This document shows, piece by piece, positions 1 to 11,087 of a stretch of DNA of 64,000 nucleotides. The position numbers and the translations under genes were made by a program. Within the stretch, counting starts at the first letter, position 1, and each line of letters starts with the position of its first letter. The stretch lies in contig JAJQJQ010000071.1 of assembly GCA_028622995.1 (NCBI GenBank), positions 620,001 through 684,000 of the forward strand. The letters are read 5' to 3'. Under the pieces are notes generated by a model, which made no database searches, had not been told where the DNA came from, and saw only the letters and a list, made by a program, of their open reading frames with translations. This stretch comes from Panagrolaimus kolymaensis. Taxonomy: Eukaryota; Nematoda; Chromadorea; Rhabditida; Panagrolaimidae.

Positions 1-33
1 TTTTGAAGTTAACTTATTGATTTGGTTTTTTAG

Positions 34-1337
34 GGCATAAATAGCATGCTTTCCCAAAATGATAATGCATCTAAAGCAAGTAGCAATATTGCTCAAAGGT
101 ATAAAGGCTTACATGCAGCATTACAAATTCAAAAGGATGCCCGACAAAAAACCGATAATGAATTGGATGATTCTCAAAGAAAAATATCTAAAATTGAAGA
201 AGAAAATCGAAATATTGTAAGCTTTTTAAACCAAAGCATATATTAATTTGCAAAAAAATAATTTTATTTTTAGGAAGGAAAAATTCAAGATCAAATTAAC
301 AAGTACAATAATAGCGAAAATATTTTTAATGAGCAACTTCAACAAGAAAAAAGAAGGCATGATAATTTACTTCAACAAAGTCAAAAACTTAATAAACAAA
401 ATGATGGTTTAAAAGTTAATGCAAAGCAGCAAGAAATGGATCTTCAAACTTTGAAACAAAAGGTCGAAGCTATTGAAGCAGATAAAAATTCAGAAATTCA
501 AAAGCGGATGGAAATTGAGCAAAAGATTGAAGATGAAAATAAAGCTCTCGAAAGGCAGCGAGCCAAAGCAAGAGATGCTGCAAAAAAATCTCAAACTTTG
601 GAAGATGAATTTGAAAATTTAAAAAAGGTTTTAGAAAAGAAGAATGAAGCTTTGAATAAAATGGAAATGGCAAATAACGATTTAAGTAAAAATATTAAAG
701 AAAATGAAGATGGCATCCTTGAAGCTAAATCCAAAATTAATGAAGCGAATCAAAGGCAAAAAGCGGCAGAAAATGAATTGAAAAAATTAAAAGATATCAT
801 GGAAAAAAGGATTCAACAAGTTATTGAAGAGGAAAATATTGAAGCAGTTGAAGAACCAACAACCACAAATTCTGAATTAAATCAAAATCAAAACAATTTG
901 GTTAATTTGTTTTCTGAAACTCAAAGACTTAATATTTCGGTAAATTTTTAAAAATTATTTATTTACAAAAAAATATTTTACCATTTATTTTTTCTTTAGC
1001 AAAAAAAGAAAGTCGTCGTCGTCGTTGAGCCACCACCCCAATTAGCCAAACCAGCGGCTGAATCTTCAAATGACCAAATAATTCCTTCGAATCCATCTCC
1101 TTCAAATTCACGCTCCGGTTCACCAACAACACCAACTTCTATTACTGCTGAAGCTTCTTCCACGATTAAAAATGAAGTCGTGCAACGCCAACCATCAGTT
1201 GCTGAAATTTCCACCAATCAGGAAATAATTCCTTCGAATCAATCTGCTTCAAACTCTCGTCCAAGTTCGCCCTCTTCCACCGCAGTCGAAGTTTCCTCCA
1301 ATCATTCGAAAAATGAAAGCAGCAATGAAGCTACAAG
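34..1337 (+). CDS. Coiled-coil protein, 5'-partial, with Pro/Ser/Thr-rich tail
   Basis: Three exons are readable: 34-216, 274-939 and 1000-1337; the first opens at a TTTTTTAG acceptor and is in frame from there, so the gene starts upstream. It encodes about 300 residues of charged heptad coiled coil resembling myosin/paramyosin-type rods, with no motor or other domain visible. The last exon is a disordered Pro/Ser/Thr-rich segment holding two copies of an IIPSN...SNSR...SP unit, apparently a small internal duplication. The final exon ends at a strong donor (AAG/GTAAGT), yet reading through would stop after two codons (TAA at 1339). It may therefore end there or splice over a 462-nt intron to the exon at 1800, with which the phase is compatible. 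I favour separate genes because related proteins elsewhere in the window begin with the domain encoded at 1800. Confidence 0.6.
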
Positions 1338-1803
1338 GTAAGTCTGAGCTAAAAAAATTCTCGGCAATTTTACTTTATTACATATAAGATGGATTTCCCA
1401 TATCTTTTTTCACCCTTTTTTTGAGAAGCAGAATAAAACTGGTATTAACTTAATACAGTTTCGTATTATCATTTTTTTTCTTCAACAAAGTGCCTTTTTT
1501 TTGCTTTTGTGTTGAAAAATTATGACTAAAAATGTTGGATGGGATTAGTAATTGAAATGGAGGGAGAAAAAATGCAATAAGGATATCTTTTATCGGTTAC
1601 TTCAAACCAAAAAAAATGCAGATCCATCCTAAGAGAATGTTTTTTAATAATGCCTTGAAACCATAATAAAAAAAAGTTGAAGGGTTTATTATAAAAAAAA
1701 ACATGAAATGCATTTTTTCTTTTCATTGATTTTTTTTTGGTTGACTCAATTCATGTTTCTTTTTTCTTGCCAGCTTTTATTTATTTCATTTTACTTTAGA
1801 AAA

Positions 1804-3653
1804 ATGATGGAATTGGTATTATTTGAAGAAAATCAAAAGGTTTCATATTACGGAAAATGTAAATGGATTTTAAAATTGGAAGAAAACATTATTGTGATAA
1901 GCTCAGATGATAATGGTAAATTATTATTTTTATCTCAAATTATTTTTGATCTATAGAGTTTAATTAATCGTTTTTATTATAGGATTAGTAATTACTCTCG
2001 ATAAGTTTAATCATTATTTCTGTCAAAAAGATGTGAGTTACTCGTGTTTATATTTAGCATAATTTTGTGCATTCAAACATATATCTTTTTTAGAATGTTT
2101 TTATCGCCTTTCAAAATGATAATTCAGGCTTTGCCCTTATTTTTTCTAATCAAAACTCTTGCAATGAAATCTTTGAGATTTATAAAAAGTTAAAAGTTAG
2201 TATTTTATTTTTTTAATTGGGTAAACAGCAACTTCTCTTTTCTTTTTTAGCAATCATCATCAGTTAATGGAATGGCCATAAACAAAGTGCATGACACCAT
2301 TCGATTATTTTTAATTAAAATTTTTTATGAAATTCAAAATAATAAACAAAAACGATCTTCGCGATTGATTCAAATTACTAATAATTTTTTTAAATCATTA
2401 TCGGATAAAGAAAAACTTGATAACCAGGATATTGTGGCCGACCTAAAATTTAATACCGCGAAGGTTGAAGTTGTGGATTTAACTGAAGAGGATGAAGGAA
2501 AAGAAAATAAAGGAAGCAATAATGATGGTGATACTCCTCCAACTCAACAAAAAATTAGCCCAACGGAGATTGAAGTTATTGAACTCAGTGATGATGATGA
2601 AAAAGAAAATAATGCAAATGAGTAAGTTTCCTTCATTTTTTGCCAATTTAAAAAAATGTTATTTATTATTCAAATTTTAGGAAAGCTTTGCCACAACCAA
2701 GCAGTTCATTAAAAAGAAAATCCCCAAGTGCCTCAAGTTCATCTACAGTGGATCAAACTTCAAATGAACCTCCAGCTAAAAAGCAGGCTATTCCAGTTCC
2801 AAACAATCCACCACCAGCTTCCCATCCTCAAAAAAGCGAACCTGCCGATGTTGCTGAAGAAACTGCTCCTTTAGAATTACAACAAGCGCCTCAACCATTA
2901 GTTAATAATGATATTAAACCTGCTGTTAATCGAATTCCAATTTCAACAGCTCAAAATTCAAATGATCAACCAATGAATTTACCAGCAGCAAATCACACTT
3001 CAACTCAAAATAATTATAATCCACATCTTCCTGAACCCCAACAACTTCAGCCCCAACGTCGACCAATTTCTGATGGACCACTTCCATCACAAGATAGACG
3101 AAGCAGAAAAATGAATACTACGTCAAAAGAAGTTTTTAAATTTTACAAATTTAAACTTGAATATTTTACTCAAGCTGATGAAAACAAAGTCCATCATTTA
3201 ACGTTATTCGACGAGAAGACCCAAGAATTATGCCGAACTTATAGCTGCACCAGCAGAAAATTTCCCGAAACATTTTATTGTACAAATTGCAAATATTTTA
3301 AATTAACTGTTTCGCTGAAAATCCATGAAATTAGAACTCATGAAATTTCGGTTACTTTTGGAAGGAATGAACATCTATGTGGGCAGCAACCAGAAGGAAG
3401 AATATTTGATACTTCTCAAATAAAAATCAAGAAAAAGGGTGAAATTAAAATTTCTGAACTAACTCTCTTCGACGATAGAAGCATTTATTTCTTTAATGCT
3501 ATTCGCAAAGGCAACACATTTAGCTGTGGTGGTTGTAAAGGAAAGCCATGTCATATCCTGCTTTTTGAAAAAGATAATGGAACTAATGAATATTATGCAA
3601 AATGGTCAATTGGAGAACATTCATGTGTGCCCCTCACTTATCCCACTTTATAA
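1804..3653 (+). CDS. WH1/PH-like domain protein with two FLYWCH-like fingers (family member A)
   Basis: Exons 1804-1915, 1983-2032, 2094-2195, 2251-2621 and 2681-3653 join into 535 aa. Residues 1-88 resemble a WH1/EVH1 fold: beta strands, then an FxxAFxxxxxxFALIFxN strand and a C-terminal helix. About 60 helical residues follow, then an acidic stretch with two SUMO-interaction-like motifs (VEVVDLTEED near 161, IEVIELSDDD near 195). After a Pro/Gln/Ser-rich linker come two finger repeats (about 375-440 and 455-530), each with C-x2-C and a distal H-x-C. The 50-nt second exon and the intron phases match the paralogues at 14743-18323 and 34613-31270. The true first exon is uncertain: paralogues have a 7-9 codon exon 1, not found here, or the gene is joined to the coiled-coil exons upstream. 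Function unknown; a nuclear, DNA- or SUMO-binding role is inference. Confidence 0.7.
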
Positions 3654-4879
3654 AAGTTCCTAATTTTAAAGATTGTTTCTGATTTTACTTGTTTTTTATT
3701 ATTTCAATTTCTTGTGTCGTTTATCTCTAAAATAAATAATTTCCAAAAAATTATAAAAAAATATCTTTTGTTATTTCTTCGTAAAAATATGATAAACATT
3801 AATCATCAACAGCAAACAAATAATAAATGCTTTTTCTATTGAACTACAAAATGCAGTAAGAACTGCAGCTGAAATATACGACATCGAAAGTGAGTGGAGT
3901 ATCAGCGAGAATTCAACAGTTTCAAAGCTGAAAGGATGGAAGCAAGGTTGAATGGAAATGAAAAAATCAAATTTATCTTTTTTTTCATAATTAAATGAAA
4001 ATCCAAAAATGCATGGAGTTCCTTGCAGCCATGGATGGAATCTGTTTATAGTTGCTTCGATGGAATTTTTGAAGCATCATCATATAATGCGAAGATTAGT
4101 GCGATAACAATTTTATATTCAACTTATGAAGCTTTTGTTATTTCATTTATTTATTGCAAATTTTATGCCATGTTACTTGTGCATTTTAATCATTAAAACC
4201 TTACAAAGAAAATGCAGAAACAAAGCTAAATTATGAATGTAAAAATATGGAAACTTTAAAGATTACTTTAATTACAAAAATAAAAAATATTTCTTTATAT
4301 GTATGTGTTATTAGACTGCTAGCAATTGAAAAAAATATTTACAAAAGTTTACATTTACCTTCAAAATTTTATCGACGGGCAACAATTAGTTTTCCAAAAA
4401 AAACCCATTAATTATTGTTAGTTTTTATTTTCAAAACAAAAAAAAGCTAAAGCCAAAAATTCAATCCATATAACTAAAAGTTAGATATTGTCTCTAAGCT
4501 TCAAGGTTGGTTGTACGCTCATTTCCAGCTATAGCAAGATTTTTTAGAAAATTACCTCAAGGAACAATAATAGCATAGAGCAAAACTTCAACAACAAAAA
4601 GACACAGAAAAAAGAAAGAAGAAAAGTGAAACGAAATAATAACAATGGAATCGAAATTTTCGTAAATCACAAAAGTTGCTAAATGGTTTTTTGGTTGGAA
4701 AAAAAACATTCCCGCATATATGAGTGCTACCTGCTCCAAACAGGTAAAGCTAAAAAACAAAAGCCTTAATTTCACATTTTACATTCGAAATTAAAAATAA
4801 CAACAAACTTTATTTTTCACAACAAAAACAATAAATAAATACGACCAATTACAAAACATGAAAAACGTTAAACCAATTA
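3654..4879. other. Intergenic, nothing recognised
   Basis: AT-rich sequence between two converging gene 3' ends. A possible AATAAA lies near 3731. I see no ORF with coding character, no RNA gene and no clear repeat. Confidence 0.5.
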
Positions 4880-6612
4880 TTATCTGTGAAGTACCGTAAG
4901 ATCGGATCGCAATAAATCAATAACTAATTTAGTTTTGGATGGATAAGCTTCACGTAACTTCTTAGCGATATCTTTGAATTTGTTTTTTCCGGTAAAATGA
5001 AATGACAGCATGAATAAACAATTAGGATGAACCTAAAATGAATAAAAGTAAAATAATGAACGTTAAGATAATTATCCACCAACCTTCATGAAATCAAGGA
5101 AACAATCAACATCAAATTTTTGTAGAGTAATACCATATAAATTGAACTTTTGAAGATTTTTGAAAGGTGCAAGCTTCAAAAGATTTGGAAAGGTTTGTTG
5201 AGTAAGAGCAATAGATTCTGTAGTTCCAATAACACTGAAAACACTATAAGTAAATAGAATATGAAAGACCCAAACCAAAAAAATTACCATTCAAACATCT
5301 GAACGTTAGACACTTTCTCCATGATTTCTTCTAATGAAGCAACATCACCATTTGATTTTTCAACTCGTACACGAACAAGATGGACACTTTTGATTGTTCC
5401 AGGAGAAACATGCTTCACATATTCTTTCCAAGTTAAGTTCTGATCCTGTAAGGACAACTCTGTTATGCTTTCTTCCTTGCAAACTTTTCGAGCAGCTACT
5501 TTTTCTTTTTCGGAAGCTTTACTTTTGAGAGCATTTTGAGCAGCTACTTTTTTTCTCATTTCATATTCAACGATGGTCAATACAGTGGGACCGTTTTCAA
5601 TTTCAGAAGTTTCACTTTTGCTATCATCGCGAGCTCGTATTTGTTTCCTTTGAGTTTCAACGCTCTTTGCTTCAGAAGCCATTTTAACATTTTTAGTAGC
5701 TTTACTCTTGCTAACACGAGCTTTTTGTTTATTGTTAGGTTCAATGGTACTAGCTTTTAAAGCAACCTTTTCTTTTACTGGAGCAGAATGTTCAGCTTTG
5801 CGTTTTCCTTGTGAATCAGTAGTTATTGCTTGGACGACTTCAAGCTGTTTTTTCATTTGCTCAAGCTAAAATATACCAATTAATCATATATTAAGGACAT
5901 ATTAAGTGGATAGGCGTAAGCATAACATAATGCAACATATCAGCTGATTACTTACCAATTGATCACGATCCTTGTTGCTTGCTTTCATTTCGTCTATGAT
6001 TTGGCGAAGACCAGCACTCTTTTCTTTTTCACTTTCCAATGCATGTTTAGTTGCAACTTCTTTCTTTACAAATTGTGCTATTCTTTCTTTATCAGCTACA
6101 CGACCTTGTTCTAAATCAGCAATCTAAAAAACCAATATATGTAAAAAATGGACAGAGTTTTAGCTATCTAAAGCTTAAACCAAACAAAAAACTAACATTT
6201 TTGAGATATAGTTGTTTTTCAGCTTCCATTCCAATAATTCTTTGATTGAGACGAGTAACTTCGGTTTGAGTTGGTAGCTGTGTAATATGAACGCGTTGAC
6301 TTTCATATAAAATAAAAAGATCATGATGTGTTTTTACAAGTTGAGCATTGACAGATTCAAGCACATGGTATTTCTTTTCAAGCTCAGAATACTTCATTTT
6401 TAAGTCCTCTTCCTAAAACAAACGAGAACGTCAACTATTGCAATATAAAGAAACTAACTAACCGCTTGTGTTCTCCCATTATAAGATGATCTCCATGATG
6501 AATTAAACGCATTGACATTCAATGGCGAAATAGGTCCAAAATTTGGTAGAATATTATCAGCATAATCCCATCGCTTTCTCTTTTCAGGAGGGCCAGATCG
6601 ATTATTATCCAT
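4880..6612 (-). CDS. Coiled-coil protein with LRR-like C-terminus
   Basis: Six exons on the minus strand (6612-6463, 6412-6197, 6123-5956, 5865-5288, 5234-5084, 5032-4880) give 471 aa with all phases agreeing. The N-terminus is short and basic (PPEKRKRW), a possible nuclear localisation signal. Residues about 50-200 form a coiled coil and about 200-330 are Lys/Ala/Glu-rich and probably disordered. The last 140 residues alternate leucine-rich strands and helices (LQKFNLYGITLQKFDVD), resembling the leucine-rich or FTH-type region of nematode F-box-related proteins, but no F-box is visible. Upstream of the ATG, TTTTTTAG leaves a 17-nt leader, as expected for SL trans-splicing. Function not recognised. 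Confidence 0.75.
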
Positions 6613-6628
6613 TATCGCCGAAAGTACG

Positions 6629-6636
6629 CCTAAAAA
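6629..6636 (-). promoter_or_regulatory. Candidate SL trans-splice acceptor
   Basis: On the minus strand CCTTTTTTAG ends 17 nt before the ATG at 6612 and no upstream coding exon is visible. This is the usual arrangement of a nematode trans-splice site; two SL RNA genes are present in the same window. Confidence 0.45.
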
Positions 6637-6849
6637 AGGAAGCAAAATTAGGGAATAAAAATAATGGAATTTGAAGATCAAAGAAAAAAAAAGCGATACT
6701 CGAAAGAAAAGAAAACAAAAAATGAAAGGAAAAAAAAGTGAAGCTTTATTTTTTTTAGGGAAGACTCCTTCAGCTTCAGTGTTCCCCGGCTTTCTCTTTT
6801 TGATTTTTAACTGTAAATTTTTTAAATTCAATTTTACCTAAAGCTTTAA

Positions 6850-7040
6850 AGGAACATAGCTATTTCATGCCTTTTCAAAAATTTCGATACTGGGGCTGAT
6901 AGGAACAGTTGGGGCGGCGCGTGTTTGAATTACCGTGTCACTTCTGTCTTACACGGTAATTCAAACACGCGCCTTACCAAGTGTAACTTGCAGTGCCCGC
7001 AAACGAAATTTCAAAAAAGGCATGAAATAGCTATGTCCCT
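6850..7040. mobile_element. TTAA-flanked MITE with long inverted repeats
   Basis: A 191-bp fold-back element. Its ends, AGGAACATAGCTATTTCATG and the inverted AGGGACATAGCTATTTCATG, match over more than 25 bp with one or two differences, and TTAA flanks both sides (6846-6849, 7041-7044). Inside is a second, GC-richer palindrome (about 6917-6976) with arms around GCGCGTGTTTGAATTACC. No coding capacity. TTAA target duplication is the piggyBac habit; the shared AGGGA terminus with the element at 36156 suggests one superfamily mobilised both. Confidence 0.8.
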
Positions 7041-7555
7041 TTAATAAAAAACTTTTGAGTCTGTAAAAAATGTTTTACATATTTTAAAAATTCCAATCAT
7101 GATTATAGCATAAATTCAGAACCTTTTCCCCTTGATAATATTGTATTTATTAACTATGACGAGTCACAACTTTATATTTTGTTTTACTTATTGCTTTGTA
7201 AACTTTTTTATTTTTGTGTTTCATTTTTTTAAAAATTGAATTTCTCGGATTCTTATAATTTACTTCTCTTTAATATCATTGTTGTTGTATATCACGTTCC
7301 GTCCCACTCATTTCGGTTTAACACAAATTTCATCAAAAAATACTGTAATATTTTTATTTACATTTGCCCTTGAGTTTATCTTTTATTTTTTTGCTTTATT
7401 ACTCGCGCATTGGTAAGCGTTTACTATCAAATTGAAGGGTTTCAGGCTTTAAAAAATTTATAAAATACTCAAAAAATAAATTCTCGCACAAAAGAAAAGT
7501 TCTAATGACGAATTTAAAATGTAAAAAATCAGCAGAGCCAACAAATAATGTGAAA

Positions 7556-7908
7556 AATTGAAGTTATTGAAATCAGTGATGATGATATAATTGCCACTAA
7601 AAATTTTTTTGATACAAATCACAAAGAAAATATGAAAAAAGTTTTCGAAGATGATCAAGCTAAATTAGTAAGCGTAAAAAAAAAAAATTCCTTATGGAGT
7701 TTAATGGAGAAAATAACCCTTTTTTTCTCGTTATGGTTAACTATATTTATTTTAGTCGAACAAAAAACTTAATCGCAAAAAAATACTCGATTCTCTTAAT
7801 TTTTGTGAAAATAAAAAGCCAAAGAAAGTTAAAAATTTAAGAAATAAAAAAAACTTAAATTGTCTAAGCAAAATTAAGATTGGCATAATTTATCAAAAAT
7901 TTGCATAG
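7556..7908 (+). pseudogene. Relic with SUMO-interaction-like motif and basic tail
   Basis: Two coding-like pieces, 7556-7667 and 7756-7908, are separated by a good 88-nt intron (GTAAGC...TTTTAG). The first reads IEVIEISDDDIIATKN, almost the motif IEVIELSDDD of the protein at 1804-3653; the second is Lys-rich and ends in a stop. The frame is closed by a TGA just upstream and there is no acceptor or start, so I read this as the 3' remnant of another family member. It could also be the 3' end of a gene whose upstream exon I missed. Confidence 0.4.
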
Positions 7909-7979
7909 CACAATTTCTTAAGTTTTTTGTTACACAAAAATCTCCTTTAAAAAAATAATTTTTGTTGTTTATTTTTCAG

Positions 7980-8528
7980 ATTTGGACAATGCGTCGAACA
8001 TTTTACAGTATCATTTTAATCACAATTTTTCCTTTAATAATTAATTGCACGACATATGGAAAATTGCATTGCCTCCTTCAAAGTCGTGATCCTATTTGTT
8101 TTCCATTTAAAATAGATTTAGCTATTCGTTGTTTTATCGTAAACGTGGTTATTTGCGCTTTTGTTATTCTTTCCGTGGTTTTATCTGTTTGTGCATACAA
8201 ATCAGTTTCGGAAAAAAATATTCAAATTGAACGTCGATTAATTGTTCAAACAACCGTTTCCTCGATTTTGTTGTGTTGCATGTTCGGATTATATTCCATT
8301 GGAATGGTTCGAGCAAGCACAGAGAAAATTTCATGGGTATTAGCGGGACATTTATTTACTTATGGAGATTTATTTTATATTTTACAACATTTTGCTAACA
8401 TTGCGATCATTATTATTTTATGTCCTCAATTTCGAATAGGTTTAATCAAATTTATTTCTTTTGGTTGCATTAATTTGCAACAATCAAGAGTTTCGCCATT
8501 TAATAATAGCTCTAATTTTGCAATCTAA
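7980..8528 (+). CDS. Nematode 7TM chemoreceptor, C-terminal half
   Basis: A single exon opening at a TTTTTCAG acceptor (ATG at 7989) encodes about 180 aa with four hydrophobic segments. The last three look like TM5 (LAIRCFIVNVVICAFVILSV), TM6 following ERRLIVQT, and TM7 ending in LCPQFRIGLIKF, the usual end of a serpentine chemoreceptor. TM1-3 exons are not visible upstream, where there is an unrelated relic, so the gene is either 5'-truncated or has distant exons. I cannot assign the serpentine class. Such receptors sit in ciliated sensory neurons. Confidence 0.55.
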   Translation: MWTMRRTFYSIILITIFPLIINCTTYGKLHCLLQSRDPICFPFKIDLAIRCFIVNVVICAFVILSVVLSVCAYKSVSEKNIQIERRLIVQTTVSSILLCCMFGLYSIGMVRASTEKISWVLAGHLFTYGDLFYILQHFANIAIIIILCPQFRIGLIKFISFGCINLQQSRVSPFNNSSNFAI

Positions 8529-8776
8529 TAAAATATTGTTATAATAATAAATGCATTATGTCTTACATTTCAAAACTTTCTACAAATAAATAAATCACAA
8601 GCGTTATAAAAAAAAATTGTCTAATTTTCAGAAATATGCATTTGAGTTAAATATGGGCATGCAAGGTTGAACCGATTCGAAAAAAAGGAACGATGAAAAT
8701 GATAATTGTTTTGGAACGCTCGATCTAAAGAGGAAAAAAAGAAGCTAAATTTAAAAAATCCTCAGAAAGTACAGAT

Positions 8777-8930
8777 GGGAATCACGAACTTCTATTACCA
8801 AACCTAGGAATTAACCTTGGTTATGATAATAGAAGGGCCAATTCAGTAACTTTTTTTTATCATCGGAGGGAATCCAACTGTCGATCTTCGACTGAACATC
8901 GAACGCACAAACCACTGCGCTAGTTTGGTA
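8777..8930 (-). mobile_element. tRNA-derived SINE, copy 1 (inverted)
   Basis: Read on the minus strand, the head ACTAGCGCAGTGG matches a Pol III A box and a degraded B box (GTTGGATTCC) follows about 40 nt later. The body CTATTATCATAACC...GGTTAATTCCTAGG...TAATAGAAG is shared with the copies at 12243 and 38108. Confidence 0.75.
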
Positions 8931-9937
8931 TCGATTTTACGGAAGTTAATTTTTTGCCTTATTTTTTTGTTGTCAAATCTTCTTGCGATCGTTTGCTATT
9001 TGTTTATATCAAATAAAAATGATTCATTTTCTTTTATATTAGTCTTTTCAAGTCAAGGAAAAAGTAAAACATGAATCAAAAAATAATGATTGTGTTTCAT
9101 CAGGCAATTTCCATGTGGTGGTTGCAGGTTGATCCAGTCCAAAGATTTGCAAAAGCATAAATTTCTTACTAACGTGAAACTGCAACTCTTCATAACTATG
9201 AAAAGATGGAGGAGGATGGGTATTCTGATTTTGACATAAGTTTTCAGCTGTTTTACTATCTACTTTAACGTCGTTACCAAATCAACCGCCATTACAAGAA
9301 AGAGTTGGGTGAAAATAAATCCATCCATATGTAAATACAATTAATAAATGTATGATAAACAGAAATGGAACAAAAAAATGGATTAGGCTTGAAGAAACTT
9401 TGAGAACTCTATTATTCAGTTGTTAAAGATACTGTGGCTTAATTATTTCCAATAATATTTTGAGGTTCTCCATGATCCCATTCGTTAAAATCAAAGGAAG
9501 TGCGATTCTTTCCAATTTCAAGATCTCAATGTTCCAAGATGTGAAGCATCCATCCAAAAATAGTTTATTTCGCTATCATGAAAGTGCTTACTCCCTTTTT
9601 CTAAAACAACTCAAAAAAAGTTTTATGTTCATTCGTTATAAAGAAATTACTTGCAAGCAAAAATAACCGCCAGCATTGATGCAAGTTAATTTGCATCTGC
9701 AAATCCAGAAAAATTTGGAAAAAAAGAAAAGCATTGTGTATTCCATTCAACGCTCGAAAATTGAAAACGAAAAAGGCTTGCTTGCTTCAACATAAGGTTT
9801 GTTATCATTTTCCAATACTGCAAAATGTGTTTTAACATTAATGAGTAACAAAAAAGCGTCAAGGAAAAGCATTTAAAGGTACACATAAACACCAAATTTA
9901 TTTATAACCACAATATTAAATACAAACATAACAATAA
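8931..9937. other. Intergenic, nothing recognised
   Basis: AT-rich DNA between the SINE and the 3' end of the small minus-strand gene. I see no supported gene; ORFs here lack splice context and coding composition. Confidence 0.45.
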
Positions 9938-10239
9938 TTATTTGGGTTTATTCTTTAAAAGTAAAATTTCATCCACAAGTTTGTTTCTTTGTAATGCAAC
10001 TTCAGGACGTTCTTCATTGATTTCGAAGATTGCTCGTTGGTATTGATACAACAATGGATCAAGATTTTCTTTATCAAATTGTGCATCAGATGGAGCATCA
10101 TCAAAAGCTCGTTTAATCAATTCCCTAAAAACCAAATGTTAAAGTAACACAAAAGTAAGCAAAGCAAAACAAAACATACTTTGGCAAATTTTATTACAGA
10201 AAAGCCGTAGCGATTGAATCATACAAGTCGTCCATCATT
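9938..10239 (-). CDS. Small acidic helical protein, 75 aa
   Basis: Two exons on the minus strand (10239-10199 and 10124-9938) join through a 74-nt intron (GTAATA...TTTTTAG) into 75 aa, starting MMDDLYDSIATAFLELIKRA and ending in LLLKNKPK. It is rich in Glu/Asp and Leu and predicted almost wholly helical, the composition of a small subunit of a larger complex. No signal peptide or membrane segment. I do not recognise the family. The start is the first of two adjacent ATGs. Confidence 0.6.
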
Positions 10240-11087
10240 TAAGAAAATCTTATGAGGTCATGACAGTTTTAAAGAAGAGGAAAGATATAAACTAAATTAT
10301 TTGGTCAACCAAAAAACTGTTTGCAACATTGGTAACTTTGAGTACATTAAAAAAAGTTCCTTCGTATATCGATAATTCCAAAAAAGCGTTGGTAATTTGT
10401 TAAAAAGTTGAGGAAATGATAATTTTCAAAAAGGGAACAAATCTCGACCTCACTTTTAAACATTCAGTTAGTACTTACATATAAGATTTTCTCAAAAAAG
10501 ACAAAATGGGAGAATGAAGAAAATAATAATGGAGTTAAGTTTGCATAACGATGTTTGAAATTTTGTGCTCTTTCCTTTGTTAGTCACATAGGAATGCTAT
10601 CAAGCGAATTGAAAGTACAAAAAGGTAAAAAAAAGCAAGTTTATTTTTTCAATACTTTAAAAAACAAAATCAACAAGAAATATCATACAATAACAAACAA
10701 AATGGCATACTGAGATGCTGGTTTAACAGACAAATCATGTCCAAGAATCCCACATCCCTTTATTCCTGTACCATATTTCTCATTCCCGCCCAAGCCTCTC
10801 GAACAACTTATGAAAATAAATTATCTTGGATTTTTTTTATTAAAAATCTTTTATTTATTTAAACATAATAAAAGTTTTAAAAAAGTTTAATAGACAATGT
10901 AAGAAAAAACGAAGGTGCAAAAAATCAAAAGTTGTGGAAAATATAAACCATTTACAGAATTTGAAATATGAGATAACGCAGTTCCATTTATTTCTTGAAC
11001 ATTCGTAATCTCTTTAGCATCAAAATATTTATCTTTGGGTTCACTTTCTTTTTGACCAATTCTAAAATGTTGAATTTTTTGTAATTT
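10240..11087. other. Intergenic, nothing recognised
   Basis: AT-rich DNA between two minus-strand genes; no RNA gene, repeat or coding exon that I can support. Confidence 0.45.
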
